A stretch of DNA of 64,000 nt from Pseudomonas chlororaphis (GTDB taxonomy: Bacteria; Pseudomonadota; Gammaproteobacteria; Pseudomonadales; Pseudomonadaceae), in contig CP011020.1 of NCBI GenBank assembly GCA_001023535.1, forward strand, positions 1,209,001 to 1,273,000, in the 5' to 3' direction. Of the stretch, positions 1 to 8,860 are shown piece by piece. Numbering within the stretch: position 1 is the first letter of the stretch; the number at the start of each line of letters is the position of its first letter. A model generated the notes under the pieces. It ran no database searches and was not told the origin of the DNA. It saw only the letters and a program-made list of their open reading frames with translations. The translations under genes were made by a program, and so were the position numbers.

Positions 1-75
1 GTCTCGCTCATTGAGCATCAGCACGACCAGGCCTTCGGGGGATTGCAGGACGCCTTTGATGGAAACCGGGAACAT
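1..75 (-). CDS. Nudix hydrolase, N-terminal fragment cut by window edge
   Basis: Only the first 25 codons lie in the window; the gene continues past base 1. The ATG at 75 follows a good ribosome binding site (GAGGAA, six bases away). The peptide starts MFPVSIKGVLQSPEG and ends LVVLMLNERD, which looks like the first beta strands of a small Nudix hydrolase, where a WELPGG-type segment and the Nudix box would follow. The Nudix box itself is outside the window, so the family call is an inference from the N-terminus only. It runs in the same direction as the transglutaminase genes, but a REPIN separates them. Confidence 0.6.
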   Translation of the reverse strand, partial: MFPVSIKGVLQSPEGLVVLMLNERD

Positions 76-105
76 GACGCTTTCCTCGCGATTGAATACC
101 TTGCC

Positions 106-194
106 TGTGGGAGCGGGCTTGCTCGCGAAGGCGGTGTGCCAGCGACCTCGTCATCGACTGACAACCCGCTTGCGCGAGCAAGCCCGCTCCCACA
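106..194. repeat. REPIN (inverted pair of GTGGGAGCGGGCTTGCTCGC-type REPs)
   Basis: Two REP palindromes face each other around a loop of about 40 bases, between the Nudix fragment and the first transglutaminase gene. This is the first of about fifteen REP sites in the window. It may act as a transcript-end hairpin for the transglutaminase operon. Confidence 0.85.
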
Positions 195-205
195 CAGTGA
201 TCGTC

Positions 206-1099
206 CTATGACTCAACCGGCATCACCGTCACCCGCACCTCGGGATCGTGGTTGCCGCCGCCCAGGATCACCCCGCGCAACGGCGACACATCGGAAAAGT
301 CGCGGCCCCAGGCCAAGGTGATGTGCTCCAGGGCCGGCTGCACATTGTTGGTCGGATCAAAATCCACCCAGCCCAGCACCGGGCAATACACCGACACCCA
401 GGCGTGAGACGCGTCGGCGCCGATCAGGCGGGGCTGGCCGGGTGGCGGCTGGGTCAGCAGGTAGCCACTGACGTAACGCGCCGCCAGCCCGCGTGAGCGC
501 AGACTGGCCAGCATCAGGTGGGCAAAGTCCTGGCACACGCCCCGCCGCCGCTCCAGCACCTCCACCAACGGCGTCGCCACCTGGGTCGCTTCGGCGTCGA
601 AGGTGAATTCCTGGAAAATCTTTTCCATCAACGCCCGGACCCCGAGCATCAACGGCCGGCCCGGCGGGAAACAGCTTACGGAAAACTCGACGAAACTGCG
701 CTTGAGGTGCACATAGGGCGACTCGAAGCGGTAACGGCACGCCTCCAGCACCGGGGCCGTGAGCGGCCGGCCACTGTAGCTCAGGGCCTGGCAGGTCGAC
801 TCCCAGGCCGGGGACATATTGAAATCCAGCTCAGGACGGGCCAGCACTTCGACGCTCAACCGTGCGTTGACCTGCAGTTCGTCGTGCGGCCGCTCGAAGG
901 CCAGCCGGGTCAATGGGTTGCCGAACACGTCCTGCTCATCGCGGCGGGTGGTCGGTTCCGGGCTGATCAACAACTGCTGCTCGGTACAACGTTGCCACTC
1001 ACACGGCCGTGGCCACAGGTGCGCGAGCTGCTGGGCCAGGGAAACCGGACTGTCGTAGTGGTAATGGGTGTCGTGGAAAATCTGGTAATGGGCGCTCAT
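206..1099 (-). CDS. Transglutaminase-like family protein
   Basis: This 297-residue protein has an N-terminal beta domain (bacterial transglutaminase-like N) followed by a transglutaminase/cysteine-protease core. The catalytic triad is visible as Cys189 in RRRGVCQDFAH, His232 in ADASHAWVSVY and the Asp of WVDFDPTNN near 248. No signal peptide is seen, so it is probably cytoplasmic. The start ATG shares its A with the TGA stop of the ATP-grasp/alpha-E gene upstream (TGATG), so the two are translationally coupled. With the DUF2126 protein it forms a conserved three-gene set predicted to make or cleave amide or isopeptide bonds. The real substrate is not known. The family call is firm and the function is open. 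Confidence 0.92.
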   Translation of the reverse strand: MSAHYQIFHDTHYHYDSPVSLAQQLAHLWPRPCEWQRCTEQQLLISPEPTTRRDEQDVFGNPLTRLAFERPHDELQVNARLSVEVLARPELDFNMSPAWESTCQALSYSGRPLTAPVLEACRYRFESPYVHLKRSFVEFSVSCFPPGRPLMLGVRALMEKIFQEFTFDAEATQVATPLVEVLERRRGVCQDFAHLMLASLRSRGLAARYVSGYLLTQPPPGQPRLIGADASHAWVSVYCPVLGWVDFDPTNNVQPALEHITLAWGRDFSDVSPLRGVILGGGNHDPEVRVTVMPVES

Positions 1100-3585
1100 C
1101 AGACGGACACCGTGCGCTGGCTGACATCATCGACATGGGCAAAGTGACGCAAGGCCAGGCGATCGGACACCTGACCGCTGACATCGGCCACTTCCTGGAG
1201 CAGGTCGGCCAACCCGTCGAGCGCCGCGCGCAGGCTGGTTTCGCCGAACAACGGGTTTTCCAGGCAACGCAAATCGAAGCGTGAAAGGCGCGTCACCAGG
1301 TCCGGCAAGGCAACGTCCCGGGGCGCGCCGAAGTCATCGTTGAGACGCTTGAGGGTGCGGGCCACCAGTTTCAACTGAAAGAGCACCGCATGGGGGTTCT
1401 GCTCGTCCAGCAACAGCAGGTCGAGCACCGGGATCAGTTGCGCCACCGCCAAATAGCGCGAGCGGTAGGTGATGCTGCTGTTACCCAACTCCAGCAACCA
1501 TTCCAGCCCGGCCTGATCGAACACGGCCTCGCCCCGCAGGAATGCCGCCAGGCTGCTGCTGAGAAATTGCAGGCGCTCCAGACGCCGGCCGATCATCAGG
1601 AAGCGCCAGCCCTCGTCGCGGGTCATGTCGTCCAGGGCAAAACCGGACAACGCCGCCAGGGACATCACCAGCCGGTTGAGGAAGTCCAGCAGTTCGCCGA
1701 AATCCGGCTCGGCGGTGTCCAGTTCCATGGCCTCGCGCTGCAGCTCAACCAGCGCCTGCCAGTTCTCCCGCGACAACTTCCCACGCACCTGGGACGCCGC
1801 CCACTGCAAGCGCTGCAGGTTGGAGCGCAGGCTGAACGACCAGTCCTCGCCCAGCAGGGCCGCCAGCAACCGCTCGGGCAATTGGCCCTCGTCGGGCAGC
1901 AACATCAGGCTTTCGCCCAGGGCCACCGCCGACTGCAAGGCCTGCGGATCATCGCCGTCGACGTAGCGCGCGAGCATGATCCGCAACAGCCGCGCGCTGT
2001 CGTCGCAGCGCTCGCAGTAGCGGCCGAACCAGAACAGGTTTTCCACCACCCGCGACGGCAGGTACGGGTCACGGCGAACCAGGTCGTGGACGCCTACGGT
2101 CCGCTGGGCGGCCCACTGCTCGCCGCCCGGTGCCTGCTCCGCCAGCACCCAGGTGTCCTTGCTGGCGCCACCGCGCTGCATCGACACCACCTCGGCGTCG
2201 GCCTCGGCGGCCACGCGCGTCAGGCCACCGGACAGCACCCGATAATCGTCCTTCCCGGCCACCGCATACACGCGCATGCCAATGGCCCGGGGCTGGATCT
2301 GCCCGTCCTCGGCCTGCCAGACCGGAGCCTGGGACAGTTGCGCCAGCTCCTGGGCGACGTACGCATAGGGACGCGCCTGCATGCGCGCCGCCAGTTGGCT
2401 GCGTTGCTGTTCGCTCAGGTCGCGGCCGAACACCGGGTTGAAGCTCTGCGAGGGGAATGCCGGCTTGATCAGCAGTTCAGGCAACTTCTCCAAGGCCTGG
2501 GCCAGCACCGGTGGCTCACCGCACCACCAGGTGGCGATCGACGGCAGCAACAACGCTTCGCCGAACAGGTACTGGTTGATTTGCGGCAAAAAGCCCAACA
2601 ACCCTGGCGACTCCAGCACGCCGCTGCCCAAGGCATTGGCCACCAGCACCCGGCCTTGGCGCACCGCCTCCAGCAGCCCCGGCACGCCCAGGGCCGAATC
2701 GGTGCGCAGTTCCAGCGGGTCACAGAAATCATCGTCGAGCCGACGCATGATGGCGTGGACCCGGCGCAGGCCGCTGAGGGTCTTGAGGTAGACCGTGGCG
2801 TCCCGGACGGTCAGGTCGCTGCCTTCTACCAGCGGATATCCCAGCTGGCGCGCCAGGTACAGGTGTTCGAAATAGCTTTCGTTGAACCGCCCCGGCGTCA
2901 GCAGCACCACCAACGGCGCCTCGCCATCGCTGGGCGCCTGGCGTGCCAGGGTTTCCTGCAGGGTCCGGAAGAAGCCGGACAGGTGCCGCACCTTGAGGTC
3001 ACGGTACAACTCAGGAAACGCGCGGGAAACGATCATGCGGTTTTCCAGCGCATACCCGGCCCCCGACGGCGCCTGGGTCCGATCCGCCGTGACCCACCAG
3101 CGGCCATCGGGTGTGCGCGCCAGGTCTACCGCGTACAGGTGCAGGAAGTTGGCGCCCGGCTGGGCAATGCCCTGGCAGGGCCAGAGGAAATTGTTGTGCC
3201 CGAACACCAGTTCCGCCGGCAACAGGCCCTCGCTGATCAGCCGCTGTGGCCCGTACAGATCAGCCAGCACGGCGTTGAGCAGGCGGCCGCGCTGGGCGAT
3301 GCCGGCCGACAGGTGCTTCCACTCCTGGGCATCGATGACGTGCGGCAGCAGGTCCAGTTCCCACGGCCGATCCGCACCCTTGGGGTCCGCGTAGACGTTG
3401 TAGGTCACGCCGTTTTCCTGGATCTGCCGCGCCAGCAGGGCCTGGCGCTGGATCAACTGGGCCGGCGTGCTGCGTTGCAATTGGTCGAGCAGCCGTCGCC
3501 AGTGCGGGCGCACCGCACCGCTGTCGTCCAGCAATTCGTGATAGGTGCCCGTCGTCAGCGGGTAACGGTCAAGCAGGTCAGGCAT
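1099..3585 (-). CDS. Fused circularly permuted ATP-grasp (DUF404/407) and alpha-E (DUF403) protein
   Basis: The 828-residue protein joins two families that many bacteria encode as separate genes. The N-terminal part (about residues 60-470) is the circularly permuted ATP-grasp type, and the C-terminal part (about 510-815, starting near VVENLFWFGRYCER) is the helical alpha-E domain. ATP-grasp enzymes join a carboxylate to an amine through an acyl phosphate, so peptide ligation is likely. I chose ATG 3585 (MPDLLDRYPL), which has a short GAG upstream; a TTG seven codons earlier has no binding site. Its end is coupled to the small transglutaminase gene by a one-base overlap. A REPIN separates it from the DUF2126 gene upstream. 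The substrate is unknown. Confidence 0.9.
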   Translation of the reverse strand: MPDLLDRYPLTTGTYHELLDDSGAVRPHWRRLLDQLQRSTPAQLIQRQALLARQIQENGVTYNVYADPKGADRPWELDLLPHVIDAQEWKHLSAGIAQRGRLLNAVLADLYGPQRLISEGLLPAELVFGHNNFLWPCQGIAQPGANFLHLYAVDLARTPDGRWWVTADRTQAPSGAGYALENRMIVSRAFPELYRDLKVRHLSGFFRTLQETLARQAPSDGEAPLVVLLTPGRFNESYFEHLYLARQLGYPLVEGSDLTVRDATVYLKTLSGLRRVHAIMRRLDDDFCDPLELRTDSALGVPGLLEAVRQGRVLVANALGSGVLESPGLLGFLPQINQYLFGEALLLPSIATWWCGEPPVLAQALEKLPELLIKPAFPSQSFNPVFGRDLSEQQRSQLAARMQARPYAYVAQELAQLSQAPVWQAEDGQIQPRAIGMRVYAVAGKDDYRVLSGGLTRVAAEADAEVVSMQRGGASKDTWVLAEQAPGGEQWAAQRTVGVHDLVRRDPYLPSRVVENLFWFGRYCERCDDSARLLRIMLARYVDGDDPQALQSAVALGESLMLLPDEGQLPERLLAALLGEDWSFSLRSNLQRLQWAASQVRGKLSRENWQALVELQREAMELDTAEPDFGELLDFLNRLVMSLAALSGFALDDMTRDEGWRFLMIGRRLERLQFLSSSLAAFLRGEAVFDQAGLEWLLELGNSSITYRSRYLAVAQLIPVLDLLLLDEQNPHAVLFQLKLVARTLKRLNDDFGAPRDVALPDLVTRLSRFDLRCLENPLFGETSLRAALDGLADLLQEVADVSGQVSDRLALRHFAHVDDVSQRTVSV

Positions 3586-3693
3586 GGAAAGCTCGGCAGA
3601 CGGCAATGAAGGATCAGACTAGCGCAAGCAGATGACGCGCGGATAGATGTGTGTTGCCTTGGGCCTGGCAACCTATTTCAGCCTTGAACCATC

Positions 3694-3798
3694 GTGGCGA
3701 GGGAGCTTGCTCCCGCTTGACCGGGCTGGCGCACCCGTGCGAAGCGCTCACAAAAAGGAGCTGCTTCGCAGCCAGCGGGAGCAAGCTCCCTCGCCACA
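3694..3798. repeat. REPIN (inverted pair of GTGGCGAGGGAGCTTGCTCCC-type REPs)
   Basis: Two palindromes of the GTGGCGAGGG family face each other; GAAGCGCTCACAAAAAGGAG lies between them with partial self-complementarity. The element sits in the 224-base gap between the DUF2126 and ATP-grasp genes. It may attenuate or stabilise transcription across this set. Confidence 0.85.
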
Positions 3799-3809
3799 GG
3801 AGATGTGCG

Positions 3810-6800
3810 TTACATTTTCGGGGCCCCATGGAAACGCCGCAGATCAAGCGTGAGCGGAAATTCGTCATCCACGGCCAGGCTCGGTATCGGAATTTTCCCG
3901 GGCGTGTGCCCGAGCCGGAAAAAGCGCGCCATCCGCCGGCTCTCGGCTTCGTTGGCATTGACCGGCAGGCTCTCGTAGTTGCGCCCGCCAGGATGCGCCA
4001 CGTGATACTGGCAGCCGCCCAGGGAACGCTGCGTCCAGGTGTCGAGCACATCGAAGACCAGCGGCGCCTGCACCGGAATGGTCGGTTGCAGGCAGTTGGC
4101 CGGTTGCCAGGCGCGAAAACGCACCCCGGCGACGAACTCGCCGACCCGACCGGTGGGGTGCAGCGGCACCGGCACGCCGTTGCAGGTCAACACATAACGT
4201 TGCGGTGCCAGGCCATTGAGCTTGACCTCCAAGCGCTCCAGGGAGGAATCCACATAACGCACAGTGCCGCCCGCCGCGCCCTCCTCCCCGAGCACATGCC
4301 AGGGTTCGAGGGCCTGGCGCAACTGCAACTCGATGCCATTGACCGCGTAATCGCCAACCTTGGGGAAACGGAACTCCAGGTGAGCGGCGAACCACTCGGC
4401 GCGCAACGGGTAGCCGGCAGCGTTCAGCTCATTGATGACGTCGGCAAAATCCTGCTCGATGAAGTGCGGCAACAGGAATCGGTCATGCAGTTCGGTGCCC
4501 CAGCGCGCCAATTTCGCCGGCGCATAGGGCTCGCGCCAGAACCGCGCCACCAATGCCCGCAGCAACAGTTGCTGGACCAGGCTCATGCGGGCGTGAGGCG
4601 GCATCTCGAAAGCGCGCAGCTCCAGCAGGCCGAGACGGCCGGTGGCACCGTCCGGGGAATAGAGCTTGTCGATGCAGAATTCGGCGCGGTGGGTATTGCC
4701 AGTCACGTCGATCAACAGGTTGCGCAACAACCGGTCAACCAGCCAGGGCGGGCATTCCTCCCCCGGCTGGGGCATCTGCGCAAAAGCGATTTCCAACTCG
4801 TACAACGCGTCGTTGCGCGCCTCGTCCACCCGCGGCGCCTGGGACGTCGGGCCGATGAACAATCCGGAAAACAAGTAGGACAACGACGGGTGGTTATGCC
4901 AGTAGCTGATCAGGCTGCGCAGCAGATCAGGACGCCGTAGGAAAGGTGAGTCAGCCGGTGTCGCGCCGCCCAGTACGAAATGGTTACCGCCACCAGTGCC
5001 GGTGTGCCGGCCGTCGATCATGAATTTCTCGGTGGTCAAGCGGGTCTGCCGCGCTTGCTCATAGAGGAACTCGGTGCGCTCGACCAACTCGTCCCAGGTG
5101 GCCGAGGGTTGCACGTTGACCTCGATCACGCCCGGGTCGGGGGTAATACGCAAATTGCCCAGGCGCGGGTCGCTCGGCGGCTCATAGCCTTCCAGCAGCA
5201 CCGGGCAGTGCAGTGCCTGCGCCGTCGCCTCGATGGCGCTGACCAGCTCCAGGTAATCCTCGGCCCGCTCCAGCGGTGGCATGAACAGGTACAGTCGGCC
5301 GTCGCGGGCCTCGGCACAGAGGGCGGTGCGGGTCAGCCAATCGGCCGAGACATCGACCGGCGGCGCACGATCCGGGTCGACGGCCGCTTCGCCGTGCTGC
5401 GCCAACCGTTCGGTGTCGGGCAACTCAGGAAAATCCTGGTTCGGATCGGTGGCGTGGATAAACGGGAACTCAGCCGCCTTGACCCAGGGCTGCGACGCCA
5501 ACGGCAGGCGATAGCCCAGGGGCGAATCCCCCGGCACCAGCCGGCAGTGCTCATCCCGCAGGTACCAGCGGCCGCTTTGCCATTGATCGCCCTTGGCGGT
5601 GCGGGCCAACGGCAGAACCTGACCGATCACCTTGTCCAGGCCCTGGCTGAAGACCTTGCGCAGCCGCGCGCGCTCCAAAGGCTCTTCCAGGCGTGGGTCC
5701 TGGGCCGTGACATTCGAAGGCAGCGCGCCTTCGCGCCACAGGTAATAGAAATTGTCTTCGTAGGCCGGGAACACGAATCGCGCGGGAATGTTCAGGCGCT
5801 CGGCGACGCGGGTCAGGAAGCGCCCCGCCAGCTCGCCGTCAGCCTGGTAGTCCTGCTGCTCGTCGGCGATCAGTGCGCTGTTGTGCCAGATCGGCACACC
5901 ATCACGGCGCCAATAGCAATTGAGCGACCAGCGCGGCAGTTGTTCGCCGGGGTACCACTTGCCCTGGCCGAAATGCACCAGGCCCTTGGGGGCATAGTGG
6001 TCGCGCATCCGAGCGAACAGCTCGGCAGACAGCCTGCGCTTGTCCGGCCCGAGCGCCGCGGTGTTCCACTCGGCGCCATCCGGGTCGTCGATGGACACGA
6101 ACGTTGGCTCGCCGCCCATGGTCAGGCGCACATCACCCTCCAGCAGATCCACGTCAATCTGCCGGCCCAGGGCCTGGATCGCCAGCCATTGCGCGTCGGT
6201 GTACGGCTTGGTCACCCGCGGCGCTTCCCAGACGCGCTCGACCGACATGGTGTGGCTGAACGCGCACTCGCACGGTTCCACCAGGCCACTGATCGGCGCC
6301 GCCGAGGACGGATCGGGGCTGCACGCCAGCGGGATATGCCCTTCGCCAGCGAACAACCCCGACGTCGCATCCAGGCCGATCCAGCCCGCGCCCGGCAGGT
6401 AGACCTCGCACCAGGCATGCAGGTCGGTGAAGTCCACCTCGGTCCCGGACGGGCCGTCGAGGCTTTTCACATCGGCCGTCAACTGGATCAGGTAACCGGA
6501 CACGAACCGCGCCGCCAGGCCGAGGTTGCGCAACAGTTGCACCAGCAACCAGGCCGAGTCGCGGCAAGAACCGGAGGCCTGCTCCAGGGTGTGCTCCGGA
6601 GTCTGGACGCCGGGCTCCATGCGGATCAGGTAGTTGATGTCTTCGCTCAGGCGCTGGTTGAGCGCCACCAGGAAATCCACCGCCGGCAGCGGCGTGCGGT
6701 CGATGCCCTCCAGGTAAGCCTGCAACCGCGGCGTCAGCGGCAGGGTTTCCAGGTACGGGGCCAGCTCCTTGCGCTCATCGGCGGCGTAGCTGAAGGGGAT

Positions 6801-7103
6801 CTTCTCGGCATAAGGCTCGAGGAAAAAGTCGAAGGGGTTGAACACCGCCATTTCCGCCAGCAGGTCGACCTCGATCCGCAGTTCCTCGGTTTTCTCGGGA
6901 AACACCAGCCGCGCCAGGTAATTGCCCTGGGGGTCCTGCTGCCAGTTGATGAAGTGCTGGTCGGGCGAGACCTTCAGCGCATAGGAAAGAATCCGCGTAC
7001 GGCTATGGGGCGCCGGGCGCAGGCGAACGATCTGCGGCCCGAGCTCGACGGCGCGGTCGTAGCGGTAATGCGTGACGTGGTGCAAAGCAACATGGATCGA
7101 CAC
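3810..7103 (-). CDS. Transglutaminase / DUF2126 large protein
   Basis: The protein has 1097 residues. Residues 1 to about 260 are a transglutaminase N-domain plus core with Cys in SGSCRDSAW (about 180), His in DLHAWCEVYL (about 229) and Asp in GLDATSG (about 246). From about 300 to the end it matches DUF2126 (landmark LTMGGEPTFVSIDDPDG). This two-domain layout is the usual one for the family. The start is the GTG at 7103, placed seven to eight bases after AGGAGA and opening SIHVALHHVTHYRYD, which matches the opening of related transglutaminases; the open frame extends 24 codons further up without a binding site. It probably works with the ATP-grasp/alpha-E protein and the second transglutaminase. 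Whether it builds or trims peptides is not known. Confidence 0.92.
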   Translation of the reverse strand: MSIHVALHHVTHYRYDRAVELGPQIVRLRPAPHSRTRILSYALKVSPDQHFINWQQDPQGNYLARLVFPEKTEELRIEVDLLAEMAVFNPFDFFLEPYAEKIPFSYAADERKELAPYLETLPLTPRLQAYLEGIDRTPLPAVDFLVALNQRLSEDINYLIRMEPGVQTPEHTLEQASGSCRDSAWLLVQLLRNLGLAARFVSGYLIQLTADVKSLDGPSGTEVDFTDLHAWCEVYLPGAGWIGLDATSGLFAGEGHIPLACSPDPSSAAPISGLVEPCECAFSHTMSVERVWEAPRVTKPYTDAQWLAIQALGRQIDVDLLEGDVRLTMGGEPTFVSIDDPDGAEWNTAALGPDKRRLSAELFARMRDHYAPKGLVHFGQGKWYPGEQLPRWSLNCYWRRDGVPIWHNSALIADEQQDYQADGELAGRFLTRVAERLNIPARFVFPAYEDNFYYLWREGALPSNVTAQDPRLEEPLERARLRKVFSQGLDKVIGQVLPLARTAKGDQWQSGRWYLRDEHCRLVPGDSPLGYRLPLASQPWVKAAEFPFIHATDPNQDFPELPDTERLAQHGEAAVDPDRAPPVDVSADWLTRTALCAEARDGRLYLFMPPLERAEDYLELVSAIEATAQALHCPVLLEGYEPPSDPRLGNLRITPDPGVIEVNVQPSATWDELVERTEFLYEQARQTRLTTEKFMIDGRHTGTGGGNHFVLGGATPADSPFLRRPDLLRSLISYWHNHPSLSYLFSGLFIGPTSQAPRVDEARNDALYELEIAFAQMPQPGEECPPWLVDRLLRNLLIDVTGNTHRAEFCIDKLYSPDGATGRLGLLELRAFEMPPHARMSLVQQLLLRALVARFWREPYAPAKLARWGTELHDRFLLPHFIEQDFADVINELNAAGYPLRAEWFAAHLEFRFPKVGDYAVNGIELQLRQALEPWHVLGEEGAAGGTVRYVDSSLERLEVKLNGLAPQRYVLTCNGVPVPLHPTGRVGEFVAGVRFRAWQPANCLQPTIPVQAPLVFDVLDTWTQRSLGGCQYHVAHPGGRNYESLPVNANEAESRRMARFFRLGHTPGKIPIPSLAVDDEFPLTLDLRRFHGAPKM

Positions 7104-7270
7104 GGCGTGTCTCCTGCGAGCCTGGGCGTTATCGAAAGCGGCGCAAGACTTATGCCATGCAGGCAGGCCGGACACTTTCTTCGTCTACTCAAGGCAGTAG
7201 AGCACTAAAACCGAACGTTGCCCGCTTTCTCGCGCAAAGGGCCGCACATAAATGTGGCGAGGACGTGGGC

Positions 7271-7732
7271 TCAGCGGCGGGAGCGCGGGCCCTTGGCGGC
7301 CTGGATGATCAACTCGCGCTGGCGGCGAATCTCCACCAGCTTGCGGCGCATTTCCCGGTGGCGCTGGCTGTTGAGCAACAACAACCCCAGTAGAGGCAGT
7401 AGCACGGCGAACAGGTAGACGCCTTGGTGCGGCCGGTAGGCAAACATCGGCAGCACGGCGGCCAGGCACGCCAGGAAATACCCCGCGACCCCCCAGACGG
7501 CCCAGGCCCGCCCACGTACGATCAGGAGATTGGCCCCCACCAGGACGAGCACCAGGGCCAATGTCCCGAACCCGACATAGTCAGCCCTGGTGGAGGGTTC
7601 CAAGGCCCGCCAGTAGGTCGTCCCGGCCAGCGAGAGCAGCATCGACCCGCAAAAGCAGCCCAGCAAAAGGGTGCCCATGAACACCGGGAAGTAGCGGGCC
7701 AGGAAGCCCTTCAGCGATCCGCCGCCGATCAT
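7271..7732 (-). CDS. Small four-helix membrane protein, putative immunity protein
   Basis: The 153-residue protein is not recognised by name. It has four hydrophobic segments, at about residues 12-36, 52-70, 76-96 and 103-120, and then a basic cytoplasmic-looking tail rich in Arg (SQRHREMRRKLVEIRRQR). Its ATG overlaps the TGA stop of the upstream gene (ATGA), and GAGGAG lies eight bases before the start, so the two products are made together. A polytopic protein coded immediately after a glycine-rich hydrophobic protein is the usual arrangement for immunity to a membrane-depolarising bacterial toxin. That role is an inference. It could also be an unrelated small membrane protein. Confidence 0.75.
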   Translation of the reverse strand: MIGGGSLKGFLARYFPVFMGTLLLGCFCGSMLLSLAGTTYWRALEPSTRADYVGFGTLALVLVLVGANLLIVRGRAWAVWGVAGYFLACLAAVLPMFAYRPHQGVYLFAVLLPLLGLLLLNSQRHREMRRKLVEIRRQRELIIQAAKGPRSRR

Positions 7733-8658
7733 TCGGTGAACTCCTCGTACAGGCCGACAGCCACGGTTTTCACATGGCCGTCGCTGGTGTAACTCCCGAT
7801 GACACCCAAGGCCCCCCCCAAGGCGTCCTTGATCTGGGTCAGCGTCGCGTGTCTGATTTCGGCGGACGAATAACGTTTGGGCAGGGCCCCGGCCCGCTGC
7901 TGCAACTTGAGCAGCTTGGCGGTCAGGCTCGGGTCCTTGAGCGTCAGCAACTCCTTGGTCAATTTGCTGCGTTCCTGCCGGCTCAACCCCTTGAGCAACT
8001 GGTACCAGCTCTTTCCGGTAGCGGCTGCCTTGTTGGCCTTGAGCAGGCGAACCGTGGTCAGGGCCGAGCCACCCACGCCCACCAGGGACACCGCATCCAG
8101 GATCGGCGAGACGATGTTGTACCAGTCGGCGTCGTTCATCTCATCATTGCCGGTGGGGTTGTTCAGTTCGTTGGCGACCCGCGCGCCGCCAATCACACAT
8201 TGAGCGGTACTCGCCGTCGCGGCAGCTACGCCCAGGGCCACCACCCAGGCACTGGCTCCAGCGGTAAAGGGCACGGCGACGCTGCCACTGAACACCACCA
8301 CCCAACCGATGACGGCGGCGACGCAGGACAAGCCGGCATTGGTCGCCTCCACCCCGAGCTTCGACTCCCGCGGGCTGCTTTTCACCTGGTCGATGAACTG
8401 CTGCGGGGCGATGTACTTCTTGGCCTCGCGCAAAATCACGCGCTTGGGCGCGATGCTGCAGATCGGCTTGAACTCGCGCAGGGTCACCACGTTGTACTCA
8501 GAGTCGATATACACCACCCCTGCGCCGGCGATATTGGGGTCCGCATCGATGGCCGCGAACAGGCGCGGCAGGTTGACCTGGGCTTCGATGCGTTGACGGG
8601 CCATGTACTGGGAGAACGTGAAGTCCATGCCAATGGCGGGGGTTGAGGGGCTGCTCAT
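7729..8658 (-). CDS. Putative pore-forming effector with glycine-rich hydrophobic region
   Basis: The 309-residue protein starts at ATG 8658 (MSSPSTPAIG), nine bases after AAGGA; the frame stays open 30 codons further up without a binding site. It has no signal peptide. Residues 1-105 are soluble and mixed. Residues about 106-160 form a long Gly/Ala-rich hydrophobic stretch (for example VIGWVVVFSGSVAVPFTAGA) and a second one lies at about 186-206 (SLVGVGGSALTT). The C-terminus is basic, then amphipathic. Such glycine-rich membrane segments without an export signal are typical of pore-forming type VI effectors such as Tse4 of P. aeruginosa. The next gene codes a four-helix membrane protein with an ATGA overlap, which fits an effector-immunity pair. 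No secretion genes are in the window. The functional call is an inference. Confidence 0.6.
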   Translation of the reverse strand: MSSPSTPAIGMDFTFSQYMARQRIEAQVNLPRLFAAIDADPNIAGAGVVYIDSEYNVVTLREFKPICSIAPKRVILREAKKYIAPQQFIDQVKSSPRESKLGVEATNAGLSCVAAVIGWVVVFSGSVAVPFTAGASAWVVALGVAAATASTAQCVIGGARVANELNNPTGNDEMNDADWYNIVSPILDAVSLVGVGGSALTTVRLLKANKAAATGKSWYQLLKGLSRQERSKLTKELLTLKDPSLTAKLLKLQQRAGALPKRYSSAEIRHATLTQIKDALGGALGVIGSYTSDGHVKTVAVGLYEEFTE

Positions 8659-8814
8659 GGGAATCGTCCTTGAGGATCGGAGGGGGAGCGCCTTATCGAC
8701 ACAACCTCTGTGCAAGATCGGCACAGACCTTGTGGCGCGGCGCATCACCCGGCTTCATGGCCCGGAACAGGGGCGGCGGCCACGATAGCAAATGGGCAGC
8801 ACAGCCGCTAGAAA

Positions 8815-8844
8815 GCAAAACGCCAGCACTTAGGCTGGCGTTTG
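8815..8844 (-). terminator. Rho-independent terminator of ygiQ
   Basis: AACGCCAGC and GCTGGCGTT form a nine-pair stem around ACTTAG. On the minus strand it is followed by TTGCTTTC, about 20 bases after the ygiQ stop. Confidence 0.8.
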
Positions 8845-8860
8845 CGGTGCAACGTGGCAA

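Noticed and set aside
1390..3609. 739-codon plus-strand frame opposite the ATP-grasp gene, and similar long plus-strand frames at 4980-7208, 16130-18667 and 50003-51994
   Set aside because: Gln/Arg/His-rich shadows of minus-strand genes with strong third-position GC; no domain recognised and no binding sites.
3614..4051. 145-codon minus frame overlapping the 3' end of the DUF2126 gene and the REPIN
   Set aside because: It is a shifted frame of the DUF2126 gene that runs on through the REPIN; no likeness to any family.
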